Below, one piece after another: positions 17,225 through 28,144 of a stretch of 64,000 nucleotides of DNA. The position numbers and the translations under genes were made by a program. Numbering within the stretch: position 1 is the first letter of the stretch; each line of letters opens with the position of its first letter. Origin of the DNA: Azospirillum sp. OGB3 (lineage in GTDB: Bacteria; Pseudomonadota; Alphaproteobacteria; Azospirillales; Azospirillaceae); assembly GCF_014192915.1 (NCBI RefSeq), contig NZ_JACHYN010000009.1, positions 124,001-188,000 on the forward strand. The letters run 5' to 3'. Under the pieces are notes generated by a model. It worked only from the letters and a program-made list of their open reading frames with translations, was not told the origin of the DNA and made no database searches.

Positions 17225-17239
17225 TTAAATGGATCTTAA
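17225..17239. promoter_or_regulatory. Perfect CtrA box upstream of motB
   Basis: TTAA at 17225-17228, exactly seven bases (ATGGATC), TTAA at 17236-17239. This matches the CtrA consensus TTAA-N7-TTAA completely. It lies 76 bases before the motB ATG, a normal promoter distance. CtrA control of motB is inferred. Confidence 0.7.
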
Positions 17240-17314
17240 GGATAACGCTCCACCCTTCGCGCGTCCGCACGGACCGCGCAGTCCCGACCGTAAGGCCCCA
17301 CCCAGCAAGGCTTC

Positions 17315-18394
17315 ATGTCAGCGAACCCGTCCGGCGGCGAACAGCCGATCATCATCAAGAAGAAGAAGGGTGGCCATGGCGGCCACCATGGCGGCGCCTG
17401 GAAAGTCGCCTACGCCGACTTCGTGACGGCAATGATGGCCTTCTTCCTGCTGCTGTGGCTGCTCAACGTCACCACGTCGGACCAGCGCAAGGGCATCGCG
17501 GACTATTTCTCCCCAACCTCGGTCAGCCGGGAAAGCTCGGGGTCCGGCGGCATGCTGGGCGGGCGCACCATCACGGCGCCGGGCGCCCAGATCTCCCCCT
17601 CCTCGCCGATGTCGGCCGACGTCCCGGTTTCCGGCCCGCCCGGCCATTCGACCCAGGAGGACGACGAGGCGAACGACCCGACCGACGCCGCCCCCCCGCC
17701 GCCCGCCTCGACCGCCTCGACCGCCTCGACCGCCGAACAGAAATCCAACGAGTCGCGGCTCGACTACCAGAAGCGCCTGGAGGAGCAGGCCAAGCAGCTC
17801 GGCATCCCCGGCCAGAAGCCGGGCGAGCGGCTGTCCGACTTCGCGGAGCGGGTGAAGGAAGGCGGCGAGAAGCTGCAGGACGCCCAGAAGGAGGCCCGCC
17901 AGTTCCAGCAGGCCGCCACCGAGATCCGCCAAGCCATCCAATCCGTGCCGGAGCTGGAGCCGCTGGCCCAGAACCTGATGATCGACCAGACGCCCGAGGG
18001 CCTGCGAATCCAGATCGTCGACCAGGACCGCGTCTCGATGTTCCCCGGCGGGTCGGGCCAGATGTACCCGCAGACCCGCCAGCTCGTCATGCAGGTGGCC
18101 AAGGCGCTCGCCAAGCTGCCCAACAAGCTGTCGATCAGCGGCCACACCGACGGCATTCCCTTCACCTCCGGGGCCGGGCGCGACAACTGGGACCTCTCCA
18201 CCGAACGCGCCAACGCCACCCGCCGCGCCCTGATCGCCGGCGGCATTCCGGAGGAGCGCGTCCAGGACGTGATCGGCCGCGCCGACCGCGATCTGCTGGT
18301 GCCCGACCAGCCGGGCAGCCCACGCAACCGCCGCATCAGCATGGTCCTGCTGCGCGAAACCAAGACCGCACCCCCGCCCGCCGCCACGAACTGA
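17315..18394 (+). CDS. motB: Flagellar motor stator protein MotB
   Basis: MotB anchors the stator to peptidoglycan and, with MotA, forms the proton channel that drives flagellar rotation. The 359-residue product has a basic, His/Gly-rich cytoplasmic start, one membrane helix (about 31-52) with the essential proton-binding aspartate D35 in VAYADFVTAMMAFFLLLWLL, a long low-complexity linker holding an (AST)3 repeat, and a C-terminal OmpA-type peptidoglycan domain (ISGHTDGIPF, then NRRISM). No motA is adjacent; stator genes are often adjacent, so this is a solitary or second MotB. A perfect CtrA box precedes it. Confidence 0.92.
   Translation: MSANPSGGEQPIIIKKKKGGHGGHHGGAWKVAYADFVTAMMAFFLLLWLLNVTTSDQRKGIADYFSPTSVSRESSGSGGMLGGRTITAPGAQISPSSPMSADVPVSGPPGHSTQEDDEANDPTDAAPPPPASTASTASTAEQKSNESRLDYQKRLEEQAKQLGIPGQKPGERLSDFAERVKEGGEKLQDAQKEARQFQQAATEIRQAIQSVPELEPLAQNLMIDQTPEGLRIQIVDQDRVSMFPGGSGQMYPQTRQLVMQVAKALAKLPNKLSISGHTDGIPFTSGAGRDNWDLSTERANATRRALIAGGIPEERVQDVIGRADRDLLVPDQPGSPRNRRISMVLLRETKTAPPPAATN
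17705..17731 (+). repeat. Three tandem 9-base repeats in motB linker
   Basis: The unit GCCTCGACC occurs three times in a row, in frame, and encodes Ala-Ser-Thr three times between the stator helix and the peptidoglycan domain. Copy number could change without a frameshift and would only lengthen or shorten the linker. Confidence 0.85.
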
Positions 18395-18593
18395 TACCAA
18401 AGCCGGACGAGGCGCTGGTACCAAGGCGTTAGTTCCTTGCCTTTGAACGTACCCCTTCTTGATTTGTCGATGCGCCGCACAACGCCAGGAATGTTTGCCC
18501 TGTTCAAATGGCGAAGCGATGGTTCATACTTCGCGTCAGACACCATTGCCACACGGCAGCGGTCAATCAAGGGCGTTAGCTGCGGGGGAGTCT

Positions 18594-20093
18594 GTGAGCG
18601 TACCCGAAGGCAAGGCGACTGACCTTTTGACGAACTATGATCCCGGCCTTTACTACGACGAATTGTTCGGAGGCCGTGATTATCCAGCCGAGCACTCGGC
18701 GCTGATCCGGCAGAGACTGGCCGGTCTGAACTTCGGGGATCTGTTGCGGCGGTCGCAGGACGCCGAACGTGAACTGTACAATCTGGGCATCACCTTCCTC
18801 GTTTACTCGAACAAGGACGCGGTGGACCGGATTCTTCCCTTCGACATCATTCCCCGGGTGATCTCGGCCAAGGAATGGGCGCATCTGGAGGCGGGAATAA
18901 CCCAGCGCGTCACGGCGCTGAACCTGTTCCTCCACGACATCTACCACGACCAGAAGATCCTGAAGGACGGGGTGATCCCCGCCGACCTCGTACTGGGCAA
19001 CAGCTGCTTCCGGCCGCAGATGGTCGGGCTGGACGTGCCGTTCGACACCTACATCCACATCATGGGCACGGACCTCGTCCGCGACCGCGAGGGGACCTTC
19101 CGCGTGCTGGAGGACAACGGGCGCGTGCCGTCCGGCGTGTCCTACGTGGTCGAGAACCGCCACATGATGCAGCGCGTGTTCCCGGACCTGATGCAGGACA
19201 TCGGCATCCGACCGGTGGACAACTACGGCCACAAACTGCTCGACGCGATGATGGAGATCGCGCCGCAGGACGTGGCCGACCCGCAGGTCGTGCTGCTGTC
19301 GCCCGGCTCCTACAACTCCGCCTATTTCGAGCACATCTTCCTAGCGCGCGAGATGGGCGTGCCGCTGGTCGAGGGCCGCGATCTGGTGGTGGAGAACGAC
19401 CGCGTCTACATGAAGACCACCAACGGTCTGGCGCGGGTCGATTCGATCTACCGCCGCATCGACGACGCCTTCCTCGACCCCAAGGCCTTCAACCCGGACA
19501 GCATGCTGGGCGTGCCGGGCATCATGGAGGCCTACCGCAAGGGCAACGTGGCGCTGGCCAACGCCATCGGCACCGGCGTGGCGGACGACAAGGCGATCTA
19601 CTGCTACGTCCCGCGGATGATCAAATACTACCTGGACCAGGAGGCGATCATCCCCAACGTGGACACGCGCATCTGCCGCGAGGCCGACGCGCTGCAATAC
19701 ACGCTGGACAACCTGGACAAGCTGGTGGTGAAGCCGGTCGGCGAGGCCGGCGGCTACGGCATCACCATCGGCCCGCGCGCCAGCAAGGAGGAGTTGGCGG
19801 ATTGCCGGGCCAAGCTGCTGGCCGACCCGTCCAACTACATCAGCCAGCCGGTGGTCGACCTGTCGGTCTGCCCCACCGTGACCGACGACGGCATCGATCC
19901 CCGCCACGTCGATCTGCGCCCCTTCGCCATCACGGGAAAGAACACCTGGGTGCTGCCCGGCGGCCTGACCCGCGTGGCGCTGAAGAAGGGCACGCTGATC
20001 GTCAATTCGTCGCAGGGCGGCGGGTCCAAGGACACCTGGGTTCTCCAGGACGGGGGTCCCCAGGATGGGGCACAGGAAGGGAGCGCGTCGTGA
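18594..20093 (+). CDS. Circularly permuted ATP-grasp protein (type 2)
   Basis: The protein belongs to the family once called DUF404/DUF407, a circularly permuted ATP-grasp ligase predicted to form an amide bond in a peptide-like product whose identity is unknown. Family marks are NYDPGLYYDELFGG near the start, the FRVLEDNGRVPSGVSYV region, DKLVVKPVGEAGGYGI (ATP-grasp core) and the end segment NSSQGGGSKDTWVL. I use the GTG at 18594, preceded by GGGGGAG but at short spacing, giving 499 residues; ATG at 18519 would add 25. The stop overlaps the alpha-E gene as GTGA. The family often co-occurs with a transglutaminase-like gene, which is absent here. Confidence 0.88.
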   Translation: MSVPEGKATDLLTNYDPGLYYDELFGGRDYPAEHSALIRQRLAGLNFGDLLRRSQDAERELYNLGITFLVYSNKDAVDRILPFDIIPRVISAKEWAHLEAGITQRVTALNLFLHDIYHDQKILKDGVIPADLVLGNSCFRPQMVGLDVPFDTYIHIMGTDLVRDREGTFRVLEDNGRVPSGVSYVVENRHMMQRVFPDLMQDIGIRPVDNYGHKLLDAMMEIAPQDVADPQVVLLSPGSYNSAYFEHIFLAREMGVPLVEGRDLVVENDRVYMKTTNGLARVDSIYRRIDDAFLDPKAFNPDSMLGVPGIMEAYRKGNVALANAIGTGVADDKAIYCYVPRMIKYYLDQEAIIPNVDTRICREADALQYTLDNLDKLVVKPVGEAGGYGITIGPRASKEELADCRAKLLADPSNYISQPVVDLSVCPTVTDDGIDPRHVDLRPFAITGKNTWVLPGGLTRVALKKGTLIVNSSQGGGSKDTWVLQDGGPQDGAQEGSAS

Positions 20094-21067
20094 ATCTGCT
20101 GGCCCGTTACGCCGAATGCATTTTCTGGATGGCGCGCTACATGGAGCGCGCCGAGAATCTCGCCCGGATCCTGGACGTGCATGAGACCTTCGCGCGCGAC
20201 ACGCGGGGGATGACCAACTGGTTCTCCATCGTCCAGCTCAACGCCGACGAGAAGGACTTCTTCAGCCGCCATGACCGCCCCACGGCGGAGGCGGTGGTCC
20301 ACTACTACATGTTCGACACCCAGAACACGAACTCGCTGGTGTCCATGCTGCGCATGGCGCGGGAGAACGCCCGCGTCCTGCGCCCCTGGATCTCCACCGA
20401 GATGTGGACGCAGATCAACGTGTTCCACAACAAGCTGGTGGAGATGAACGGCAAGGGCGTGGCGCTGCCCAACCTGTCCAAGGTCTGCACCTGGATCAAG
20501 GAGGAGTGCCAGACCCACACCGGCATCACCGAGGGCACCTTCTACCGCGACCAGGGCTGGTACTTCTACCAGCTCGGCAAGTACATCGAGCGGGCGGACC
20601 AGACCACCCGGCTGCTCGACATCAAGTACCACACGCTGCTGCCCTCCCCCGTCGTGGTCGGCTCCACACTGGACATGAGCCAGTGGACGACGGTGCTGCG
20701 CTCGGCCGCCGGCTACCACGCCTTCCGGCGCGTCTACCCGCGCGGCATGTCGCCGACCACGGTTGCCGGCTTCATGATGTTCAACGAGGGGTTCCCACGC
20801 TCCGTTGTGATGTGTGTGCGACAGATCGACGGCCTCTTGACCCGCCTGAAGTCCCGTTACACCCTGCGCAACGGCAGCGAGGCGATGGAGAAGGTGGACG
20901 AGTTGCTCGGCGCGCTTTTGGCTCACCCGATCGAGGAGGTGATCCAGCTCGGCCTGCACGAGTATCTGGACGGCGTGCAGGCTCAGCTCTGCGGCATCAC
21001 CAACGAGATCGGACGCGCCTTCTTCGGCCAGGACACCGTCCCCATGACCCAGAGCCAATCCCAGTAG
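20090..21067 (+). CDS. Alpha-E domain protein (DUF403)
   Basis: The 325-residue, mainly helical product is the standing partner of the circularly permuted ATP-grasp protein. The pair is predicted to make or modify a peptide tag-like compound, without biochemical proof. The start LLARYAECIFWMARYMERAENLAR is the family signature (residues 3-26; key part WMARYMERAENLAR). A second similar signature, YFYQLGKYIERADQTTRLLD, sits in the middle. Translation starts at a GTG that overlaps the upstream stop (GTGA), which implies coupling. The next gene, bpt, follows after about 80 bases. Confidence 0.88.
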   Translation: MNLLARYAECIFWMARYMERAENLARILDVHETFARDTRGMTNWFSIVQLNADEKDFFSRHDRPTAEAVVHYYMFDTQNTNSLVSMLRMARENARVLRPWISTEMWTQINVFHNKLVEMNGKGVALPNLSKVCTWIKEECQTHTGITEGTFYRDQGWYFYQLGKYIERADQTTRLLDIKYHTLLPSPVVVGSTLDMSQWTTVLRSAAGYHAFRRVYPRGMSPTTVAGFMMFNEGFPRSVVMCVRQIDGLLTRLKSRYTLRNGSEAMEKVDELLGALLAHPIEEVIQLGLHEYLDGVQAQLCGITNEIGRAFFGQDTVPMTQSQSQ

Positions 21068-21147
21068 TCTTCGTTCAGCAACCCTCTCCAGCCACAGACC
21101 CCCAACAGCCGACCCACGGGCCGGTTACTCAGAAGTCAGCCAGCCCG

Positions 21148-21888
21148 ATGTCGGTCATCCAGCCGCAACTCCGCCCGCTCCAGCAGTTCTTCCGGTCCGG
21201 GCCGATGCCCTGCCCCTATCTGCCGGGACGGGTGGAGCGCAAGCTGTTCACCCGGCTGTTGGGCCCCTATTCGGCGGAGGTCAACTCCACCCTGTCGCGC
21301 GCCGGCTTCCGGCGCAGCCACGACATCGTCTACCGGCCGGTCTGCCCGAACTGCCAGGCTTGCGTCCCCGTCCGCATCCCGGTGGCCTCCTTCGTCCCCA
21401 CCCGGTCGCAGAAGCGCGTCCGCCGGGCCAACGGCGACCTGACCCTGGCGGAGGCCCCGGCGGCGGCCACGACGGAGCAGTACCGGCTGTTCTCGCTCTA
21501 CCAGAACTCCCGCCACGGCGAATCCGACATGGCGCGCATGGCGATGGCCGATTTCGCCGCGATGATCGACGAGGGCCGGGCCGACACCAGCCTGTTCGAG
21601 GCCCGCGACGCGGAGGGGCGGCTGGTCGGCTGCATGCTGACCGACCGGCTGACCGACGGCTATTCCGCGGTCTACAGCTTCTACGACCCCCGCCAGGACC
21701 GCCGCAGCCTGGGCAGCTTCATGATCCTCAGCCTGCTGGAGCGCGCCCGGGCGGACGGCCTGCCCTACGTCTATCTCGGCTATTGGATCGCCCAGAGCCG
21801 CAAGATGGCCTACAAGGCCAAGTTCCGCCCGCTGGAGGCGCTGGGCCGCGACGGCTGGTTCCGCCTGCCGAACGATCCGGTGGACTGA
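21148..21888 (+). CDS. bpt: Aspartate/glutamate leucyltransferase Bpt
   Basis: Bpt adds leucine from Leu-tRNA to proteins with N-terminal Asp or Glu, marking them for ClpS/ClpAP degradation (the N-degron pathway). The 246-residue product has the cysteine-containing N-terminal domain (PCPYLPGRVERKLF, and the VCPNCQACVPVRIPV motif) and the C-terminal GNAT-like domain with YSFYDP and YLGYWIAQSRKMAYKAKF, all typical of arginyl/leucyl-transferases. The ATG at 21148 gives the usual length. ORFs running into it from upstream are frame shadows of the alpha-E gene. Confidence 0.93.
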   Translation: MSVIQPQLRPLQQFFRSGPMPCPYLPGRVERKLFTRLLGPYSAEVNSTLSRAGFRRSHDIVYRPVCPNCQACVPVRIPVASFVPTRSQKRVRRANGDLTLAEAPAAATTEQYRLFSLYQNSRHGESDMARMAMADFAAMIDEGRADTSLFEARDAEGRLVGCMLTDRLTDGYSAVYSFYDPRQDRRSLGSFMILSLLERARADGLPYVYLGYWIAQSRKMAYKAKFRPLEALGRDGWFRLPNDPVD

Positions 21889-21975
21889 CCGACCGACTGG
21901 CGGATTGCCCGTGATCGAAGACTATTGGGGCAATCACGTATAAAGGCTTGCAAGCTCTTGCGCTGCCGGGGTCTC

Positions 21976-21994
21976 CTGCGGAATATTGCCGCAG
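21976..21994. repeat. Inverted repeat in the TRAP permease promoter region
   Basis: CTGCGG, seven A/T-rich bases, CCGCAG: perfect six-base arms. It may be an operator or the stem of a bpt terminator without a T tract; I cannot decide which. Confidence 0.35.
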
Positions 21995-22004
21995 CAAACA
22001 CCCC

Positions 22005-22017
22005 ATGGTGTTACCAT
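22005..22017. promoter_or_regulatory. GntR (FCD-type) operator candidate upstream of dctQM
   Basis: ATGGT-GTT-ACCAT is a perfect palindrome with a three-base centre. Its core TGGT-N3-ACCA fits the consensus for FadR/FCD-subfamily GntR regulators, which often control TRAP transporter operons. An overlapping inverted repeat (AACACC/GGTGTT) spans 21997-22012. No GntR gene is in this window, so the regulator would be encoded elsewhere. Confidence 0.45.
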
Positions 22018-22112
22018 AAAAGATTGAACCGGCGCCCAGCGCCACCGTTCACAGGGCAACAAAAGGAACGGACGGGGATACACCCGTTCCAAACCAACAG
22101 GGAGGCTCTCCG

Positions 22113-22652
22113 TTGAGGTTCCTGCTCCGAATCAGCGGGCTGATCGATGCTGTCAACGACGGCATCGGCAAGCTCGTCTATTGGCTGGTGCTGGTCGCCG
22201 TGATTGTCAGCGCCGGCAACGCGGTCATCCGCTACAGCCTCCATTACAGCTCCAACGCCTGGCTTGAGCTGCAATGGTATTTGTTCTCTGCGATTTTCCT
22301 GTTGTGCTCGGGTTACACCTTCCTGCGCAACGAGCATATCCGCATTGACATCGTGCTCGGCCGCTTCTCCAGGCGCGTCCAGTGCATGGTGGACATCTTC
22401 GGGATCCTCTTCTTCCTGTTCCCGATGGCCATCCTGATCATGTGGCTTTCCTGGCCGATGTTCTGGGACAGCTTCATCACCAAGGAAATGTCGAGCGACG
22501 CCGGCGGCCTGATCCGCTGGCCGGCCAAGATCCTGGTTCCCGCCGGTTTCTTCCTGCTGACCATGCAGGCGGTGTCCGAGCTGATCAAACGCATCGCCTT
22601 CCTGGCCGGTCTCATTGACGAGCCCGGCGAGAAGATGCACAGCCACTCCTAA
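22113..22652 (+). CDS. dctQ: TRAP transporter small permease (DctQ type)
   Basis: This is the small membrane subunit of a tripartite ATP-independent periplasmic (TRAP) transporter. The 179-residue product has four predicted membrane helices (about 15-40, 50-70, 90-115 and 135-165), as in DctQ proteins. It starts with TTG at 22113, supported by a strong GGGAGG ribosome site eight bases upstream; no ATG gives the right length. dctM follows after 20 bases. Context with a TakP/FcbT-type binding protein suggests an organic-acid or keto-acid substrate, which is an inference. Confidence 0.88.
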   Translation: MRFLLRISGLIDAVNDGIGKLVYWLVLVAVIVSAGNAVIRYSLHYSSNAWLELQWYLFSAIFLLCSGYTFLRNEHIRIDIVLGRFSRRVQCMVDIFGILFFLFPMAILIMWLSWPMFWDSFITKEMSSDAGGLIRWPAKILVPAGFFLLTMQAVSELIKRIAFLAGLIDEPGEKMHSHS

Positions 22653-22672
22653 GAGACCGGGGACCACACACC

Positions 22673-24184
22673 ATGGCCGCCTTCCTCATTGAGAACATGG
22701 CGCCGCTGATGTTCGCGGCGCTTGTTCTTTTCCTTTTGATGGGTTTCCCGGTCGCCTTCGCGCTCGCCGCGAACGGCCTGCTGTTCGGTCTGATCGGCAT
22801 CGAGCTGGGCCTGCTGACCCCGGCGCTGTTCCAGGCGCTGCCGGAGCGCGTCTTCGGCATCATGCGCAACGACACGCTGCTGGCCATTCCCTTCTTCACC
22901 TTCATGGGGCTGATCCTCGAACGATCCGGCATGGCCGAGGACTTGCTCGACACGGTCGGGCAGCTCTTCGGCCCGCTGCGCGGCGGCCTGGCCTACGCGG
23001 TGATCTTCGTGGGCGCGCTGCTCGCCGCGACGACCGGCGTGGTGGCGGCGTCGGTCATCTCGATGGGCCTGATCTCGCTGCCGATCATGCTGCGCTACGG
23101 CTATGACCGGCGGCTGGCGTCGGGCGTCATCGCGGCGTCGGGCACGCTGGCCCAGATCATCCCGCCGTCGCTGGTGCTGATCATCCTGGCCGACCAGCTC
23201 GGCCGTTCGGTCGGCGACATGTACGCCGGCGCCCTGGTCCCCGGCCTGGTTCTGACCGGCCTCTACGCCGGCTACATCCTGGTCGTCAGCATCGTCCGCC
23301 CCGAATTCACCCCGGCCCTGCCGCCGGAGGCCCGCTCCCTGCGCGGCTTCCAGCTGCTGTTCCGGGTGCTGACCTCGCTGGTGCCGCCGCTGGTCCTGAT
23401 CTTCCTCGTGCTCGGCACCATCTTCATCGGCATCGCGACGCCGACGGAAGGCGGCGCCATGGGTGCCGCGGGCGCCATGATCCTGGCGCTCATGAAGCGG
23501 CAGCTGAGCTGGTCGCTGATGCGTCAGGCGATGGACACGACGGCCAAGCTGTCCTCCTTCGTCATCTTCATCCTGATCGGCTCGACGGTCTTCGGTCTGG
23601 TGTTCCGCGCCGTGAACGGCGACCTCTGGGTGGAGCATCTGCTGACCAGCCTGCCGGGCGGCGAACTGGGCTTCCTGATCGTCGTCAACATCATGGTCTT
23701 CCTGCTCGCCTTCTTCCTCGACTTCTTCGAGCTGGCCTTCATCATCGTGCCGCTGCTCGCCCCGGTCGCGGAGAAGCTGGGCATCGACCTGATCTGGTTC
23801 GGCGTCCTGCTGGGCGTCAACATGCAGACCTCCTTCATGCATCCGCCCTTCGGTTTCGCCCTGTTCTTCCTGCGAAGCGTCGCTCCACGGGAGGATTACA
23901 AGGACAAGATCACCGGGAAGATCATCAAGAAGATCACCACCGGCCAGATCTACTGGGGCGCCGTGCCGTTCGTCTGCATCCAGCTGATCATGGTGGCGCT
24001 GGTCATCATGTTCCCCGAGATGGTCTTCTCCGGCCTGGACCGCGGCGAGCCGATCAATCTGGACGACGTGAAGATCGAGATCCCGGCCTTCGATTCGGGC
24101 GAGCCGCCGCCGCCCTTCGGTGCGCCGGAACAGCCCGCCGAGGACCCCAACGCCGACCTCATGAAGCAGTTGCAGGGCAAGTAG
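22673..24184 (+). CDS. dctM: TRAP transporter large permease (DctM type)
   Basis: This is the transport subunit of the TRAP system, driven by a sodium or proton gradient. The 503-residue product is a chain of about 12-13 hydrophobic helices. Family motifs include PFFTFMGLILERSGMAEDLL near the N-terminus, ATTGVVAASVISMGLISLP, and a second repeat around MHPPFGFALFFLRSVAP. It is longer than classic DctM (about 430 residues) because of an extra hydrophilic C-terminal tail of about 50 residues, rich in Pro/Glu/Asp, as seen in the FcbT/TakP-type branch. It converges with dctP across a bidirectional terminator. Confidence 0.93.
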   Translation: MAAFLIENMAPLMFAALVLFLLMGFPVAFALAANGLLFGLIGIELGLLTPALFQALPERVFGIMRNDTLLAIPFFTFMGLILERSGMAEDLLDTVGQLFGPLRGGLAYAVIFVGALLAATTGVVAASVISMGLISLPIMLRYGYDRRLASGVIAASGTLAQIIPPSLVLIILADQLGRSVGDMYAGALVPGLVLTGLYAGYILVVSIVRPEFTPALPPEARSLRGFQLLFRVLTSLVPPLVLIFLVLGTIFIGIATPTEGGAMGAAGAMILALMKRQLSWSLMRQAMDTTAKLSSFVIFILIGSTVFGLVFRAVNGDLWVEHLLTSLPGGELGFLIVVNIMVFLLAFFLDFFELAFIIVPLLAPVAEKLGIDLIWFGVLLGVNMQTSFMHPPFGFALFFLRSVAPREDYKDKITGKIIKKITTGQIYWGAVPFVCIQLIMVALVIMFPEMVFSGLDRGEPINLDDVKIEIPAFDSGEPPPPFGAPEQPAEDPNADLMKQLQGK

Positions 24185-24261
24185 CCCGCCCCTCGTTTCC
24201 CTCCTCTCCCGCCCGGCGGGGGAGGATCGGGGAGCGGAACAACAACCGGGTCATCGGCAAC

Positions 24262-24290
24262 AAAAAAGCCCCGCTTCCGCGGGGCTTTTT
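24262..24290. terminator. Bidirectional intrinsic terminator between dctM and dctP
   Basis: A 12-base stem, AAAAAGCCCCGC and GCGGGGCTTTTT, closes a four-base loop (TTCC). It has an A tract on one side and a T tract on the other, so it can stop transcripts from both convergent genes. Confidence 0.9.
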
Positions 24291-24310
24291 CGTGTCCGGC
24301 CTCTCGCTCC

Positions 24311-25408
24311 CTACGACTTCTTCTTCGGCGTCGGGGCGGAGTAGACGAAGTTGTCGAAGGTGTTCTCGGCGACGCGGAACCACAAATATTCCTCGTCGCG
24401 GAACTTGCGCCACGGCTCATAGACCTTGCGGAACTTCTCGTTCTTCGCGGCCTCCTCCTCATAGACGTCGAAGGTCGCCTGGTAGCAGGCCTGCAGGATC
24501 TCGCGCGGGTAGGGCTTCAGCACCGTGCCGGCGCCGACCAGACGCTTCAGCGCGTGCATGTTCACCACGTCGTACTTGCCGACCATGTCGGCGGTCGCGT
24601 CGGCGCAGGCCGCCTCCAGAACCGACTGGTAGTGCTTGGGAAGCTGTTCCCACTGGGGCAGGTTGACGAGGAAGGAGACCTGCGGACCGCCTTCCCACCA
24701 GCCCGGGTAGTAGTAGTATTTGGCGACCTTGTTGAAGCCGAGCTTCTCGTCGTCATAGGGGCCGACCCACTCCGCCGCATCGATCGTGCCCTTCTCCAGC
24801 GCCGGGTAGATGTCGCCGCCGGCGATCTGCTGCGGCACGACGCCAAGGCGCTGCAGGATGGTGCCGGCGTAGCCGCCGATGCGGAACTTCAGGCCCTTGA
24901 GGTCCTCGACGGACTTCAACTCGTTGCGGAACCAGCCGCCCATCTGGGTGCCGGTGTTGCCCGCCGCGAACTGGATGATGTTGTAGCCCTTGAAGAACTC
25001 CCGCATCAGCTCCATGCCGCCGCCGTGGGTCATCCAGGCGTTCTGCTGGCGCGCGTTCAGGCCGAAGGGCATCGCCGCGTCGAAGGCGAAGGTCGGGTCC
25101 TTGCCGACATAGTAGTAGGAGACGGTGTGGCCGCACTCCACGGTACCGTCCTTCACGGCGTCCAGCACCTGCAGGCCGGGGACGATCTCACCGCCGGCGA
25201 AGGTGCGGATCTGGAACTTGCCCTCGGTCATCTCGGCGACGCGCTTGGCCACCCGCTCGGCCCCGCCGTAGATGGTGTCCAGGCTCTTGGGAAAGCTCGA
25301 CGCGCAGCGCCATTTGATCTCGGGGTTGCTCTGCGCGATGGCGGGGGCGGCCAGCGTGCTGGCGGCGACACCGACACCGGCGCTGGTGATGAAGGTACGG
25401 CGTTTCAT
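24311..25408 (-). CDS. dctP: TRAP transporter substrate-binding protein (TakP/FcbT type)
   Basis: This is the periplasmic receptor that delivers substrate to the DctQM permease. The 365-residue precursor starts with a twin-arginine-like signal (MKRRTFITSAGVGVAASTLA, cleavage after APAIAQ), so Tat export is likely. The mature part has the family features FAGGEIVPGLQVLDAVKDG, LKGLKFRIGGYAG and AKYYYYPGWWEGGP, which resemble the alpha-keto-acid-binding TakP group. The ATG at 25408 has an AAGGAG ribosome site; a longer upstream reading has no signal peptide and is rejected. It is convergent with its presumed permease genes instead of being in the same operon. Confidence 0.9.
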   Translation of the reverse strand: MKRRTFITSAGVGVAASTLAAPAIAQSNPEIKWRCASSFPKSLDTIYGGAERVAKRVAEMTEGKFQIRTFAGGEIVPGLQVLDAVKDGTVECGHTVSYYYVGKDPTFAFDAAMPFGLNARQQNAWMTHGGGMELMREFFKGYNIIQFAAGNTGTQMGGWFRNELKSVEDLKGLKFRIGGYAGTILQRLGVVPQQIAGGDIYPALEKGTIDAAEWVGPYDDEKLGFNKVAKYYYYPGWWEGGPQVSFLVNLPQWEQLPKHYQSVLEAACADATADMVGKYDVVNMHALKRLVGAGTVLKPYPREILQACYQATFDVYEEEAAKNEKFRKVYEPWRKFRDEEYLWFRVAENTFDNFVYSAPTPKKKS

Positions 25409-25867
25409 GGCGGTCTCCTTGGGTCCTCTCGTCCCGGCGCGGGTGCACGCCGCCGTTCCGGCCCCCGGACAGGGAGCGCGGCGTGCGAACCGAAAGGCTG
25501 TTGTTTTTGAGGAAGTTGTCTGGCAACGCCGGATCGACGTCACCGTGCGGGTCACGGACCGAGGCTGCCAGGGCCGATGGAGCCCCGTGCCACCGTTGTG
25601 CCTTCACACGGATCTGTGGTGACCATGCGCGTGCCTCCCTATCGCCCGATGTTCCTCCGACCCCTGATGCCCCATTCGGGGCACTCCTTCGGTCGGCGGC
25701 ACCGAGTTCGTTTTGATACGGTCACTATGCCGGAATCGCGGGTCAGAGTTCAAGCCCGAGCATGGCTGGACCCTACCAATTCGGGAATTTTCCATCGGAA
25801 ATTCCGCCAAAAGTGAAACGGGGGGCCTGAAGCCCCCCGTTTGCGCGCAACGTTAGGTATTGACGGC
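25409..25867. other. Intergenic region upstream of dctP
   Basis: These 459 bases lie between the dctP start and the parC stop, both on the minus strand. I see no gene. A weak minus-strand promoter candidate is TTGAAC (complement of 25748-25753) and CATAGT (complement of 25724-25729) with an 18-base spacer; it would give a dctP leader of about 300 bases. The parC terminator is listed separately. Confidence 0.4.
25816..25842 (-). terminator. Intrinsic terminator after parC
   Basis: AAACGGGGGGC and GCCCCCCGTTT form a perfect 11-base stem with a five-base loop, 26 bases past the parC stop. The T tract on the minus strand is short (TTT, then CAC), so termination may be partial. Confidence 0.75.
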
Positions 25868-28126
<2,259 letters not shown>

Positions 28127-28144
28127 GGCCTGTGGATACCAAAT

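Noticed and set aside
25617..25625. TGGTGACCA upstream of dctP as a second GntR operator
   Set aside because: The spacer between half-sites is one base instead of three, so it does not fit the FCD-type core.
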